A stretch of DNA of 64,000 nt from Boseongicola sp. H5 (GTDB lineage: Bacteria; Pseudomonadota; Alphaproteobacteria; Rhodobacterales; Rhodobacteraceae), in NCBI GenBank assembly GCA_020622165.1, contig JACNMN010000006.1, forward strand, positions 186,001 through 250,000, in the 5' to 3' direction. Positions 46,885 through 55,597 of the stretch are shown piece after piece. The notes under the pieces were generated by a model. The model was not told the origin of the DNA. It did not search any database and was given only the letters and a program-made list of their open reading frames with translations. The stretch's first letter is position 1; every line of letters starts with the position of its first letter. A program made the translations under genes and the position numbers.

Positions 46885-48096
46885 TCAGGCCACCGCACGC
46901 AGCGCCAGCACCGCATTCAGCCCGCCAAACGCAAACGCATTCGACAGAACCGCGCCAACCTTGGCGTCCCGCGCGACATTCGGCACCACGTCCAGCGCGC
47001 ATTCCGGATCGGGCTCCTCATAGCCGATCGTCGGGGCGATGACGCCCTCGCGCAGCGCCATGATACAGGCCAGAAGTTCCACGGCTCCGGTCCCGCCGAT
47101 CAAATGGCCATGCATGGATTTGGTGGAGGAGATCATCAGATCGTTGGCGTGATGCCCGAACGCATCGGCCACCGCGGCGCATTCCGTCTTGTCATTCGCG
47201 GCCGTGCCGGTTCCATGGGCATTGATATAGCCGATGTCCTCGGGGTTCAGCCCGGCATCGCGCATGGCGCCCGAAATCGCACGCGCCGCCCCCTGTTTCG
47301 ACGGCATGACGATATCGGCGGCATCCGAGGTCATGGCGAAACCGACCAGCTCGGCAAGGATCTCCGCGCCGCGGGCCCGGGCATGCTCGTATTCCTCGAA
47401 CACGAATACCGCCGCGCCTTCGCCTTGCACCATCCCGTTGCGGGTGGCGGAAAACGGGCGGCACGCGTCCTTGGACATCACGCGCAACCCTTCCCAGGCC
47501 TTGACCCCGCCAAAGGTCAGCATCGCCTCGGACCCGCCGGTCACCATCGCATCGCAAAGCCCGGTGCGGATCATCTGAAACGCCTGCCCCATCGCATGGT
47601 TCGACGATGCGCAGGCGGTGGCGACCGAAAAGGACGGGCCCTTGAGATTGTATTCCATGCTCACATGGCTGGCGGCCGCATTGTTCATCAGCTTGGGCAC
47701 AACGAACGGATGGACCCGGTTCTTGCCCTCCTCGTAGACGCTGCGGTAATTCTCGTCCCAGGTGTTCACACCGCCACCGGCCGTGCCGAACACGACGCCC
47801 GACCGTGCCGCCAGTTCACCCGCGAAAGTCAGCCCCGACTGCGCCAGCGCCTCCTTCGTGGCGATCAGGGTGAATTGGGTGAACCGGTCGTAAAGCGCGA
47901 TCTGCTGGCGGTTGAACAGCGCCTCGGGCTCGTAGCCCTTGACCTGACCGCCGATCTTGACCGACAGGCGGTCCACGTCGCGCAATTCCAGATCGGCGAT
48001 GCCGCAGCGTCCTTCGCGCATCGCATCCAGCGTCGTCGCCACATCCTGCCCCAGGGCATTGATGGTGCCTTGCCCGGTGATTACGACCCGTCTCAT
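46885..48096 (-). CDS. Beta-ketoacyl-ACP synthase (KAS II-like) of a specialised acyl cluster
   Basis: 403-residue thiolase-fold condensing enzyme. The catalytic triad is complete: Cys162 in VATACASSNHAMG, His294 in NAHGTGTAANDKTE, His331 in SSTKSMHGHLIGGTGA. It differs from housekeeping FabF in several places, for example a short N-terminus and NRQQIALYDRFTQFTLIATK. Its start overlaps the stop of a dedicated ACP gene by 4 bases, and an LpxD-like acyltransferase gene precedes that. Such trios suggest a special acyl chain made for one envelope product rather than bulk fatty acid synthesis; that is inference. Confidence 0.9.
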   Translation of the reverse strand: MRRVVITGQGTINALGQDVATTLDAMREGRCGIADLELRDVDRLSVKIGGQVKGYEPEALFNRQQIALYDRFTQFTLIATKEALAQSGLTFAGELAARSGVVFGTAGGGVNTWDENYRSVYEEGKNRVHPFVVPKLMNNAAASHVSMEYNLKGPSFSVATACASSNHAMGQAFQMIRTGLCDAMVTGGSEAMLTFGGVKAWEGLRVMSKDACRPFSATRNGMVQGEGAAVFVFEEYEHARARGAEILAELVGFAMTSDAADIVMPSKQGAARAISGAMRDAGLNPEDIGYINAHGTGTAANDKTECAAVADAFGHHANDLMISSTKSMHGHLIGGTGAVELLACIMALREGVIAPTIGYEEPDPECALDVVPNVARDAKVGAVLSNAFAFGGLNAVLALRAVA

Positions 48097-48356
48097 TTCT
48101 GATCGGCCACCAGTCCTTCGACGGCTTTCACGATTGCGGCCACGCTTGAGATGTCGAACGCGCTCTGCTCGGGTTCATTGGCGTTGAACGGCACCTGAAT
48201 ATCGAAGGCCTCTTCTATCGCAAAGATGGATTCCACCAGTCCAAGGCTATCGATGCCCAGATCTTCCAGCGAGTTGTCCATGGCGACATCGCCCGGCTCC
48301 AGCACTGCCTGTTCCGCTATGATCGCAATCACCCTGTCCTGAACGCTGTCGGCCAT
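48093..48356 (-). CDS. Acyl carrier protein, specialised
   Basis: 87-residue acidic carrier. The phosphopantetheine site is DLGIDSLGLVESIFAIEEAF with Ser37. Compared with AcpP it has an insert after helix II (VPFNANEPEQSAFDIS) and an extended tail, recalling AcpXL-type carriers that hold long acyl chains for lipid A, although it is not close enough to assign that name. The ATG at 48356 gives MADSVQDRV; an upstream ATG at 48383 is possible. It is coupled to the condensing enzyme by a 4-base overlap and lies 34 bases after the LpxD-like gene. Confidence 0.9.
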   Translation of the reverse strand: MADSVQDRVIAIIAEQAVLEPGDVAMDNSLEDLGIDSLGLVESIFAIEEAFDIQVPFNANEPEQSAFDISSVAAIVKAVEGLVADQK

Positions 48357-48390
48357 CTGGTCTGCCCTCGGATCGTTTCTCATCGCTCAC

Positions 48391-49485
48391 TTAGTCATTC
48401 TGGCCGCGGTTGAAAACGGCTTTCTGCAATGCCTCGACGGTCTTCATGACGCGGGGCAGACGGCGCATCGCTTTGTAGATCTCCACCTGCGTATCCATTT
48501 TCACGGCGGGAGAGCCCATAAGCATCCGCCCCGACGGCACATTGGAGAAGATCTTGGTGGCCCCGGCCGCAACCACATCGTCGCCGATGACGATATTGTC
48601 CGACAGCCCGCATTGCCCGCCGAGAACCACCCGGTCGCCGATCACCGTCGATCCGGCGCTGCCGACCTGCCCGCAAATCAGACAGTCCCGCCCGATGCGC
48701 ACGTTGTGGCCGATATGGACAAGGTTATCGAGCTTGGTGCCGTCGCCGATTTCCGTGTTGGCGATCGTGCCGCGGTCGATGGCGGTGTTGGCGCCGATCT
48801 CCACATCGTCGCCCAGAACGACCGAGCCGAGCGAGTGGATGCGCGTCCAGCTTTGCGACGCCGCGGGCGCGGCGGCCTTGCCAAGTGTCTCGCGCGCCCT
48901 CTCGACCGTCGATTTCTCCGGCGTGACGAAGGAGAATCCGTCGCCCCCGATCACCGCGCCCGGCTGGATGAACACCCGGTCCCCGATCCGCACCCGCGCG
49001 CCGATGCGGACGCCGGCATGGATCACCGCGTCATCGCCGATTGCCGCCTCGGCCCCGATGCTTGCATGTGCGTCGATCCGGGCATTTGCGCCGATCCGCG
49101 CGCCGCGCCCGATCACCACGAAGGGCCCGATGGCCGCACCCGCGCCGATCCGGGCGCTGGCGTCGATCACCGCCGTGGCGTGAACGCCCGCCGCGATCCC
49201 GGGCCCACGATCCATCGCCGCGGTCAGCCCGGCCAGCGCATAGCGCGGGCGCGGCGCGATGATGGCCGCCTTGAGCCCAAGCGCCTGCCAGTCGCTTCCG
49301 GCGCCCAGAACGGCGGCCCGCGCCGCGCCGTTGGACAGATCGGCCAGGAACTTCTCGGACATGGCCAATGCCAGCTGATCCGGCCCCGCGCGGGCGGGCT
49401 CCGCCAGTCCGGTCACCTCAAGATCGACGGCGCCCAGGGCTTCCGCCCCGAGCGCCGCTGCAATCTGTTCAATCGTATGGCCCAT
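48391..49485 (-). CDS. lpxD: UDP-3-O-acylglucosamine N-acyltransferase (LpxD) family protein
   Basis: 364-residue left-handed beta-helix acyltransferase. An N-terminal nucleotide-binding domain (about 1-95) is followed by about ten hexapeptide-repeat turns ([20 protein letters not shown] and on). The catalytic-His region [15 protein letters not shown] is intact, as are [20 protein letters not shown] and the C-terminal helical extension. The classical LpxD acts in lipid A synthesis and normally lies with fabZ-lpxA. Here it sits with a private ACP and condensing enzyme, so it may be a second, specialised copy. ATG at 49485. Confidence 0.87.
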   Translation of the reverse strand: MGHTIEQIAAALGAEALGAVDLEVTGLAEPARAGPDQLALAMSEKFLADLSNGAARAAVLGAGSDWQALGLKAAIIAPRPRYALAGLTAAMDRGPGIAAGVHATAVIDASARIGAGAAIGPFVVIGRGARIGANARIDAHASIGAEAAIGDDAVIHAGVRIGARVRIGDRVFIQPGAVIGGDGFSFVTPEKSTVERARETLGKAAAPAASQSWTRIHSLGSVVLGDDVEIGANTAIDRGTIANTEIGDGTKLDNLVHIGHNVRIGRDCLICGQVGSAGSTVIGDRVVLGGQCGLSDNIVIGDDVVAAGATKIFSNVPSGRMLMGSPAVKMDTQVEIYKAMRRLPRVMKTVEALQKAVFNRGQND

Positions 49486-49521
49486 GGCCCGCCGCCTCGC
49501 CTAATGCATGCGGCGAGAGGT

Positions 49522-51126
49522 TTAGCTTGTGACGGCGCGCACCGCCACCCCTGCGTCCAGCATCGCCTGCCAGAGCAACGTGTTCCGGCCATAGACATCG
49601 TCGCGGTAGTTCACCCGGCCCTCCGGCGTGATCCACGCGGTCCAGTACACCAGATGCACCGGGATCTGCGTCTCCAGATTGACCTGCGTTTCCCGGCCCG
49701 AGCGGCGATAGGTCTGGTACAGCGCCTCGGGGTCCTCCTCCTGCGGGGCCAGCAGATGATAGGCCAATTCCTGCGGCCGGTGGACCCGCACGCAGCCGTG
49801 GGAATAGGCCCGCACCTGACGCTCGAACAGGTTCCGCGACGGCGTGTCGTGGAGGTAGATGTTCCAGCGGTTCGGGAACATGAACTTCACCTCGCCAAGC
49901 GCATTCTGGCTGCCCGGGGGCTGGCGCAGATCAAAAGGGAAGTTCCGCGCCGTGTACTGGCTGAAATCGATTCCCTGGCGGCTGACGACCCGGCCACCAC
50001 GCAGCAATTGCAGATGGCCGGCCGCGGCGGGGTTGCTGCGCATCTGCGGCAGGTACTCGCCCACCGCGATCGAGCGGGGCACATTCCAGCTTGGATTGAT
50101 GACAATGTGCTCCATCACATCCGAAAACTCGGGGGTGCGCCGATCGCTGTCACGATGGCCGACGACGACCCGGGTTTCGAACGTGACCCGCTCGCCATCG
50201 ATCACATAGGCGTGGAAGTCCGCGATGTTGACCAGAATGTGCCGGTCGCCCCGCTCCCGATTCATCCAGCGCTGGCGTTCCATCGCAAGAATGATCTGCC
50301 CAAGGCGCGTTTCGACACCCACATTGATCTCGGCCATGGTGTCGGCGCCGGCCTCTCCGTCTGCGGTCAGCCCGTGATCATCCTGAAAGCGCTGCACGGC
50401 GGCCTGCAGGGTGGCGTCATAGGTCGCGCTGGCCGAGCGCTCCAGATATCCCATGGCGATCAGACGGTTCCGGAGCGCGATCACCGGCTCTCCGCTATCG
50501 CCCGGCGCCAACGCCCCGGCCTGAACCGTCGGGCCCCATCCACCCGCACCCAGCACACGCTCCAGCCGGAGCTTTTCGCGCATCAGGCGAACGTATTCCG
50601 GGTGGCTGGGCGGCAATGCCCGCATGAATTCGTGGGGGTTGGAGGATGCAAAGCTGTGGATCTGTTCCAGCGGATCGCGCCGCGGCAGGTCCTTCACGAT
50701 GTCGGAGACCACATCATCGGGCTCCAGCAGACCGGATTGCACATCGCGGGCATATTGCAGGAACATCCGGGAGGCGAGCACCTCGGCCTGGCCGCGCGCA
50801 TAAGGGTTATCCGCATCGCGGAACGTGGCGCGCAGCAGATCGGCCTCGTAGCGCGAGACAGGCAGCCCGTGATCCTCGGCTCTGTCGAGCGCGGTGAGCA
50901 GCGCGTTGCGCCGGTCCGCCGCCTCGGTCGTTGTCCAGATCGGTTCGAAATTCCGTTCGCGATAGAATGTCGCCAGCGCGTCGTTCGACGACGCGGCCTC
51001 CGCAATCGCCTGCCTGAGCGCGGTGACCTGCTGCGCGCTTGCGCTGTGTGTCACCAGCAGACCGTTCAAAAACACCAGCCCCACGACCAATAGAGGAGCA
51101 GCCGACCTGAAAATCCGTAGCCTCAT
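49522..51126 (-). CDS. L,D-transpeptidase (YkuD domain, YcbB-like)
   Basis: 534-residue exported enzyme that makes 3-3 crosslinks in peptidoglycan or attaches proteins to it. Signal region MRLRIFRSAAPLLVVGLVFLNGLLVTHSASA. A peptidoglycan-binding repeat (ALRNRLIAMGYLERS, then VQRFQDDHGLTADGEA) lies about residue 215-265. The catalytic YkuD domain follows: ILVNIADFHAYVIDGE, VVVGHRDSDRRTPEFSD, and the nucleophile motif YSHGCVRVHRPQELAYHLL. Large, YcbB-like size. ATG at 51126; a GTG at 51156 is less likely. It lies 36 bases upstream of lpxD on the same strand. Confidence 0.92.
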   Translation of the reverse strand: MRLRIFRSAAPLLVVGLVFLNGLLVTHSASAQQVTALRQAIAEAASSNDALATFYRERNFEPIWTTTEAADRRNALLTALDRAEDHGLPVSRYEADLLRATFRDADNPYARGQAEVLASRMFLQYARDVQSGLLEPDDVVSDIVKDLPRRDPLEQIHSFASSNPHEFMRALPPSHPEYVRLMREKLRLERVLGAGGWGPTVQAGALAPGDSGEPVIALRNRLIAMGYLERSASATYDATLQAAVQRFQDDHGLTADGEAGADTMAEINVGVETRLGQIILAMERQRWMNRERGDRHILVNIADFHAYVIDGERVTFETRVVVGHRDSDRRTPEFSDVMEHIVINPSWNVPRSIAVGEYLPQMRSNPAAAGHLQLLRGGRVVSRQGIDFSQYTARNFPFDLRQPPGSQNALGEVKFMFPNRWNIYLHDTPSRNLFERQVRAYSHGCVRVHRPQELAYHLLAPQEEDPEALYQTYRRSGRETQVNLETQIPVHLVYWTAWITPEGRVNYRDDVYGRNTLLWQAMLDAGVAVRAVTS

Positions 51127-51496
51127 GTTCTCAATACCTGTTTGCAACCAGTCCACACCGTCGTGACCACCCTGCTGTCAAAGCCTCGGCGCTGTCCATT
51201 CACAATATCGCAAGGCCTGTAGGTTAAACAGCAATTCACCACGACCTGTTCCCGGCCTGCAACGGCCGGTGACGGTGCTGGCGATACCGCGTTGTCGGCG
51301 CCGATTCTGCGAAAGCTGGGCGGAATTCTGCCGAAATGACACGGCATGTCGGTAAATCGGAAAGGCGGCACTTTAAGATTTCTCTCGTTTGTGTCATCAA
51401 CAGCACATCTGAGGGGATAGATACGCAGAATAGCTGCAAAAAGCGGCATAAGACGTGTGACGGAACGAGCAGAGACGAGATGGGGCACAGACCTAT
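51127..51496. other. Divergent control region between the L,D-transpeptidase and M15 peptidase genes
   Basis: No gene seen on either strand. The stretch is AT-richer near both ends, as expected for divergent promoters. A CCGGCC/GGCCGG hairpin lies near 51260-51275. No confident -35/-10 pair or known operator was found. Confidence 0.5.
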
Positions 51497-52057
51497 ATGA
51501 CCAAGTCAACGTTTACGCGGCGCGCTTTGTTGCGCGTTTTCGCCGCCAGCGCTGTGAGCGCCGCACCGGTGATGGCAAATGCTTTCGGGTTTCTCCGCGG
51601 GGCCGGCGATATCCGCAAACTCTCCATGTATAACGGTCGCACCGGCGAAAGCATGGACATGATTTACTGGATCGATGGCGACTATATCGGCCCGGCTCTG
51701 GACGAGGTGAACCACTTCATGCGCGACTGGCGCCAGAACGAGGTGCGCCGGATCGACACCCGCACCATCGACATTATGGCCGCAGCCCACAACCTGCTGG
51801 AAACCTCCGAACCCTATACGCTTCTGTCGGGATACCGCTCCGCCGCAACGAATGCGATGCTCCGCTCCCGCTCCCGCGGGGTCGCCCGCCACTCCCGCCA
51901 CATGACCGGCGAAGCGGCGGATCTGCGGATCAACTCGCGCAGCGTCAGCCAGATCGCCCGCGCCGCCGCGGCCTGCAACGCCGGTGGCGTCGGCCGGTAC
52001 TCCGGCTCGAACTTCGTGCACATGGATTGCGGCCCGGTCCGCACCTGGGGTCGCTAG
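51497..52057 (+). CDS. DUF882/YcbK family M15 peptidase
   Basis: 186-residue exported protein of the zinc D,D-/L,D-carboxypeptidase (M15) superfamily. Twin-arginine signal [20 protein letters not shown]. The mature domain has [20 protein letters not shown], the metal motif [14 protein letters not shown] (His, Asp) and the second His in FVHMDCGP. In E. coli the homologue MepK cleaves 3-3 crosslinks; the neighbouring L,D-transpeptidase makes them, so the pair could form and remodel these bonds. ATG at 51497 is the first in-frame start. Confidence 0.9.
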   Translation: MTKSTFTRRALLRVFAASAVSAAPVMANAFGFLRGAGDIRKLSMYNGRTGESMDMIYWIDGDYIGPALDEVNHFMRDWRQNEVRRIDTRTIDIMAAAHNLLETSEPYTLLSGYRSAATNAMLRSRSRGVARHSRHMTGEAADLRINSRSVSQIARAAAACNAGGVGRYSGSNFVHMDCGPVRTWGR

Positions 52058-52203
52058 GCACGACCCCCGCCGCCCCCGGCATCTCTCTTTTCGTTCCGCA
52101 TCCGGCCCCGCATCTGGCGGGGTCTTTGTTTTTAGCGTCGATGGACTTCGCGCCACGGGCCCCCATATCATGGGTCGACGCGACAAACCTGCAGGAGGAT
52201 CAG

Positions 52204-52653
52204 ATGGGCAGCTATGCCAGAACCGAAGAGGCCATCGCAGCGCTCAGTCCCGAGGAATACCGGGTGACGCAGGAGAACGGAACCGAGCGTCCCGGCACCG
52301 GCGCGCTGCTTGGCAACAAGGAGCCCGGCATCTACGTGGACATCGTTTCGGGCGAGCCGCTTTTCGCCTCGGCCGACAAATACGAAAGCGGCTGCGGCTG
52401 GCCCAGTTTCACCAAACCGATCGAGCCAGCCCATATCAACGAATTGACCGACACCACCCATGGCATGATCCGGACCGAGGTGCGCTCGACCCATGGAGAC
52501 AGTCATCTGGGCCATGTCTTCCCCGATGGTCCCCAGGACCGTGGCGGCCTGCGCTATTGCATCAATTCGGCATCCCTGCGGTTCGTCCATCGTGACGACA
52601 TGGAGGCGCAAGGCTACGGCGCCTATCTGGATCAGGTGGAGGATGTGGCATGA
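52204..52653 (+). CDS. msrB: Peptide-methionine (R)-S-oxide reductase
   Basis: 149-residue repair enzyme for methionine-R-sulfoxide. Motifs [27 protein letters not shown] and [11 protein letters not shown] with the catalytic Cys (about residue 123). The zinc-binding CxxC pairs found in some MsrB proteins are absent. ATG at 52204 follows GCAGGAGG; an open frame runs upstream to 52027 without support. Overlaps msrA by 4 bases. Confidence 0.94.
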   Translation: MGSYARTEEAIAALSPEEYRVTQENGTERPGTGALLGNKEPGIYVDIVSGEPLFASADKYESGCGWPSFTKPIEPAHINELTDTTHGMIRTEVRSTHGDSHLGHVFPDGPQDRGGLRYCINSASLRFVHRDDMEAQGYGAYLDQVEDVA

Positions 52654-53156
52654 GCGCGCGCGCAGTTCTGGCCGGCGGCTGCTTCTGGGGCATGCAGGAT
52701 CTTATCCGCAAGCGCGCCGGGGTCGTGTCGACGCGGGTGGGGTATACCGGCGGCGACGTTCCGAACGCCACCTATCGCAACCATGGCACCCATGCCGAAG
52801 CGATCGAGATCATCTTCGATCCGACGCAGGTCAGCTATCGCGATCTGCTGGAGCTGTTCTTCCAGATCCACGACCCCACCACACTGAACCGTCAGGGGAA
52901 CGACCGGGGCCTCTCCTACCGCTCGGCGATCTACTACGTGGACGAGGAGCAGCGGCAGGTGGCCCATGACACCATCGCCGATGTGAATGCCTCGGGTCTC
53001 TGGCCCGGCCCGGTGGTGACCGAGGTCGAACCGGTCGGCGATTTCTGGGAAGCGGAGCCGGAACATCAGGATTATCTGGAACGGATCCCGAACGGCTATA
53101 CCTGCCATTTTCCGCGCCCCGACTGGGTCCTGCCGAAACGCGCCGCCGCCGAGTGA
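52650..53156 (+). CDS. msrA: Peptide-methionine (S)-S-oxide reductase
   Basis: 168-residue partner of MsrB, reducing the S form. The catalytic motif [10 protein letters not shown] (Cys about residue 11) is intact, followed by [19 protein letters not shown] and [17 protein letters not shown], with a C-terminal Cys (NGYTCHF) possibly used for recycling. Coupled to msrB by ATGA overlap. The 137 bases after the stop hold nothing recognisable. Confidence 0.95.
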   Translation: MSARAVLAGGCFWGMQDLIRKRAGVVSTRVGYTGGDVPNATYRNHGTHAEAIEIIFDPTQVSYRDLLELFFQIHDPTTLNRQGNDRGLSYRSAIYYVDEEQRQVAHDTIADVNASGLWPGPVVTEVEPVGDFWEAEPEHQDYLERIPNGYTCHFPRPDWVLPKRAAAE

Positions 53157-53293
53157 GACCCGGGGGCCCGCGCCCGGCCTGCCGGCGTGGCTCCCGCGAC
53201 GGGATCCCGGTTCAAGCCTGTTCCCGGGCCCGTCATGACCCTGGCGCAGATCGGCGACAGGGGTCTGCACCCTTTTACGGGATGCGGCGTGGG

Positions 53294-54262
53294 CTACACG
53301 TGCCCCGCCACCGGTTTCGGCCTGTAGGCGGCTTCCAGTTTCGCGACCTCGTCCTCCGAAAGCGCGATCTCAAGGGCTGCGATCGCGTCGTCGAACAGCT
53401 CGACCCGTGAAATTCCGATCAGCGGGGCCGTGATACCGGGCCGCGTCGCCACCCATGCATAGGCGATCTGGGCCATGGAGACGCCGCGCGCCTCCGCCAG
53501 CTCCGAAACGGCCCTGGCAATCTGGTCATCCTGCGCGCGGGAGGCGTCATAAAGCTGGTTCGCCACGCCATCGGACCCGGCGCGGACCGATTTTCGCGCC
53601 CCCGCAAGCACCCCGCGGGCAAGCGGACTCCATGGCAGGACGCCGATCCCCTCGGCGCGGCAGAGGGGCAGCATCTCGCGCTCCTCTTCCCGATAGATGA
53701 GGTTGTAATGCGGCTGCATCGACACGAACTCGGCCCATCCATTGGCACGTTGCAAGCCGATTGCCTTCATGAACTGCCAGGCGAACATGGATGACGCCCC
53801 CAGATAGCGCACCTTGCCCGCGCGCACGACGTCGTTCAGCGCGTCCAGCGTCTCCTCCAGCGGCGTTTCATAGTCGAAACGGTGCAGTTGCAGCAGGTCG
53901 ATATGGTCGGTCTTGAGACGTCTGAGGCTGCCCTCCACCGAATCCATGACATGCTTGCGCGACAGCCCCCGGTCATTGGGGTCGTCGCTCATCGGATTGT
54001 AGAGCTTCGTCGCCAGAACAATATTGTGCCGCGGCAGCATCGGAAGAAGAACCTCCGCCAGAACCTCTTCGCTTGCCCCGCGTGAATACATGTCCGCGGT
54101 GTCGAACAGGTTGATGCCCAGTTCCACCGCTCTGGCGATGATCGGGCGGGAGGCCGCCTTGTCCAGAACCCACGGCGCCCAGTCCGGCGACCCGAACGTC
54201 ATGCAGCCAAGACCGATCCGCGAAACCTTCAGCCCGGTCCGGCCAAGATTGACATATTCCAT
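53294..54262 (-). CDS. Aldo/keto reductase
   Basis: 322-residue TIM-barrel NADPH oxidoreductase. Conserved positions: LGRTGLKVSRIGLGCMTFG at the N-terminus, DTADMYSRGASEEVL (Asp and catalytic Tyr), LATKLYNPM (Lys), LLQLHRFDYETPLEETLDAL (His), and SPLARGVLAGARKSVRAGS. The closest style is the YajO/AKR11-like group with a pseudo-open active site. Substrate unknown. ATG at 54262 is preceded by AAAGGGGAGTGTAACT; the open frame to 54325 is not used. Divergent from the GntR-type gene. Confidence 0.92.
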   Translation of the reverse strand: MEYVNLGRTGLKVSRIGLGCMTFGSPDWAPWVLDKAASRPIIARAVELGINLFDTADMYSRGASEEVLAEVLLPMLPRHNIVLATKLYNPMSDDPNDRGLSRKHVMDSVEGSLRRLKTDHIDLLQLHRFDYETPLEETLDALNDVVRAGKVRYLGASSMFAWQFMKAIGLQRANGWAEFVSMQPHYNLIYREEEREMLPLCRAEGIGVLPWSPLARGVLAGARKSVRAGSDGVANQLYDASRAQDDQIARAVSELAEARGVSMAQIAYAWVATRPGITAPLIGISRVELFDDAIAALEIALSEDEVAKLEAAYRPKPVAGHV

Positions 54263-54519
54263 AGTTACACTCCCCTTTCCGCCGATCTTCGGCGCTTTGG
54301 CCCGCAAACAGGCATCCTTGCCCACCGATGAAACGCCGGGTTGGGCGCCCGCCCGGTCCGCTCCCGAGAATCACCCATAAACTTATAATGATCGCGCAAG
54401 GACCCGGCGTGCCCGGCTCCGGCGACCAAAAACACAGGCCATTTCAAGCGTTATACTCATCCATAACACTGATGGTCCAGAAAATCCTTGCTTCGTGCCG
54501 ATCATTGTTACTAGGGTTC

Positions 54520-54545
54520 AAGTGATCTAAACGAGTATATCACTT
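54520..54545. promoter_or_regulatory. Inverted repeat reaching the GntR-type start codon
   Basis: AAGTGAT (54520-54526) and ATCACTT (54539-54545), perfect 7-bp arms with a 12-base spacer. The right arm ends on the first base of the proposed TTG start. The position suits an autorepressor operator. No strong ribosome-binding site lies in between, so the message may be leaderless or start further downstream. Confidence 0.5.
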
Positions 54546-55597
54546 TGGCCCTCGCATTCGACCCAAGTTACATCGACAAATCCCTGCCGGTTCCGGTTGG
54601 CCGGCAGCTTTACGGATTGATGAGCTACCTGCTGTCCCATGGCGATCTGCCGAAGGGGACCAAGCTGCCATCGGTGCGGCAGATGGCGCGGGATGTTGGC
54701 ATCGCGCAGGCAACGGTTTCGCAGGTGTATCAGGATCTGCGCGACGCGGGCCTGCTTGAGATGCGCAAGGGCAGCGGCGCCTATACCTGCCTGTCGATCC
54801 CGCAGCAGTCCGACCACGGCCGCGGCTCCCTGCGCACCGATATCGAGATCCTGCTGAACAAGGCGGAGCGGCTTGGCATCAACCGCATGACCCTGGTGGC
54901 CATGGTCAACGCGCAGGCGCAGCTTCGTCGCACCAGATCGGGGCTGAAGATCGTCTTCGTGGCCGTGTTCGAAGGACCCGGTGCGGATTACGTGGATGAA
55001 ATCCGTCCGGTGCTGTCGCCAAGCGACCGCATCTCGATCGTCACCTTCGATCACCTGCGGGAAAACGAAGATGCCCGCAAACGCTGCCTTGACGCCGATA
55101 TCGTGCTGACCTTCCTGCATCGGGAAACCGAGCTGACGGCGATCATCGGCGGCGCCAACATTCTGGGCCTGCGGTTCATTCCGTCGAACAACACCCGCAA
55201 GGCGCTGGCGTCGATCGACCCCAGGGCACGGGTTGCCGCGATCACGCAGCTTGAGGATTACATCGCCATCATGCGCCCGAGCGTCCAGCGTTTCGCGCCG
55301 CATGTCGCCGATATTCGCGTGGGCTGGTCCTACGCGCCCGATGTGGAGGCGGTGATCACCGAATCCGACGTCGTCATCTACGCCACCGGGGCCGATCATA
55401 TCACCCGCCTCGTCCGGCCCGGCGTGCCCTGTTTCGAATATCGCCACACCCCCGATCCGGCAGTGTTGGAGAACGAACTCGTGCCCAGACTCACCAAGCT
55501 GCGCGAGGCCCTTGAGCGGCCCGACATACGCACGCGCGGGGGTGAAGGTGAAGGCGAACGATCAACAGAACTACATCAAGGGGAGATGAAACAATGA
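54545..55597 (+). CDS. GntR-type transcriptional regulator with an unusual sensor domain
   Basis: 350-residue regulator. The N-terminal winged helix is GntR-like (LPKGTKLPSVRQMARDVGIA, QATVSQVYQDLRDAGLLEMR; residues about 35-75). The C-terminal 250 residues (GLKIVFVAVFEGPGADYVDE, ITQLEDYIAIMRPSVQRFAP, SDVVIYATGADHITRLVRPG) do not look like FadR, HutC or MocR output domains; alternating strands and helices suggest a Rossmann- or periplasmic-binding-like sensor. The TTG at 54545 has no strong ribosome site. It overlaps the binding-protein gene by 4 bases and presumably controls the whole operon. Confidence 0.85.
   Translation: MALAFDPSYIDKSLPVPVGRQLYGLMSYLLSHGDLPKGTKLPSVRQMARDVGIAQATVSQVYQDLRDAGLLEMRKGSGAYTCLSIPQQSDHGRGSLRTDIEILLNKAERLGINRMTLVAMVNAQAQLRRTRSGLKIVFVAVFEGPGADYVDEIRPVLSPSDRISIVTFDHLRENEDARKRCLDADIVLTFLHRETELTAIIGGANILGLRFIPSNNTRKALASIDPRARVAAITQLEDYIAIMRPSVQRFAPHVADIRVGWSYAPDVEAVITESDVVIYATGADHITRLVRPGVPCFEYRHTPDPAVLENELVPRLTKLREALERPDIRTRGGEGEGERSTELHQGEMKQ

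Noticed and set aside
48950..49200. Imperfect tandem repeats of about 18 bases
   Set aside because: They are the codons of LpxD hexapeptide turns, a protein-level repeat, not a DNA element.
48613..51093. 826-codon plus-strand frame over lpxD and the L,D-transpeptidase
   Set aside because: Antisense to hexapeptide repeats, which produces repetitive Asp/His/Ala text; not a real repeat protein.
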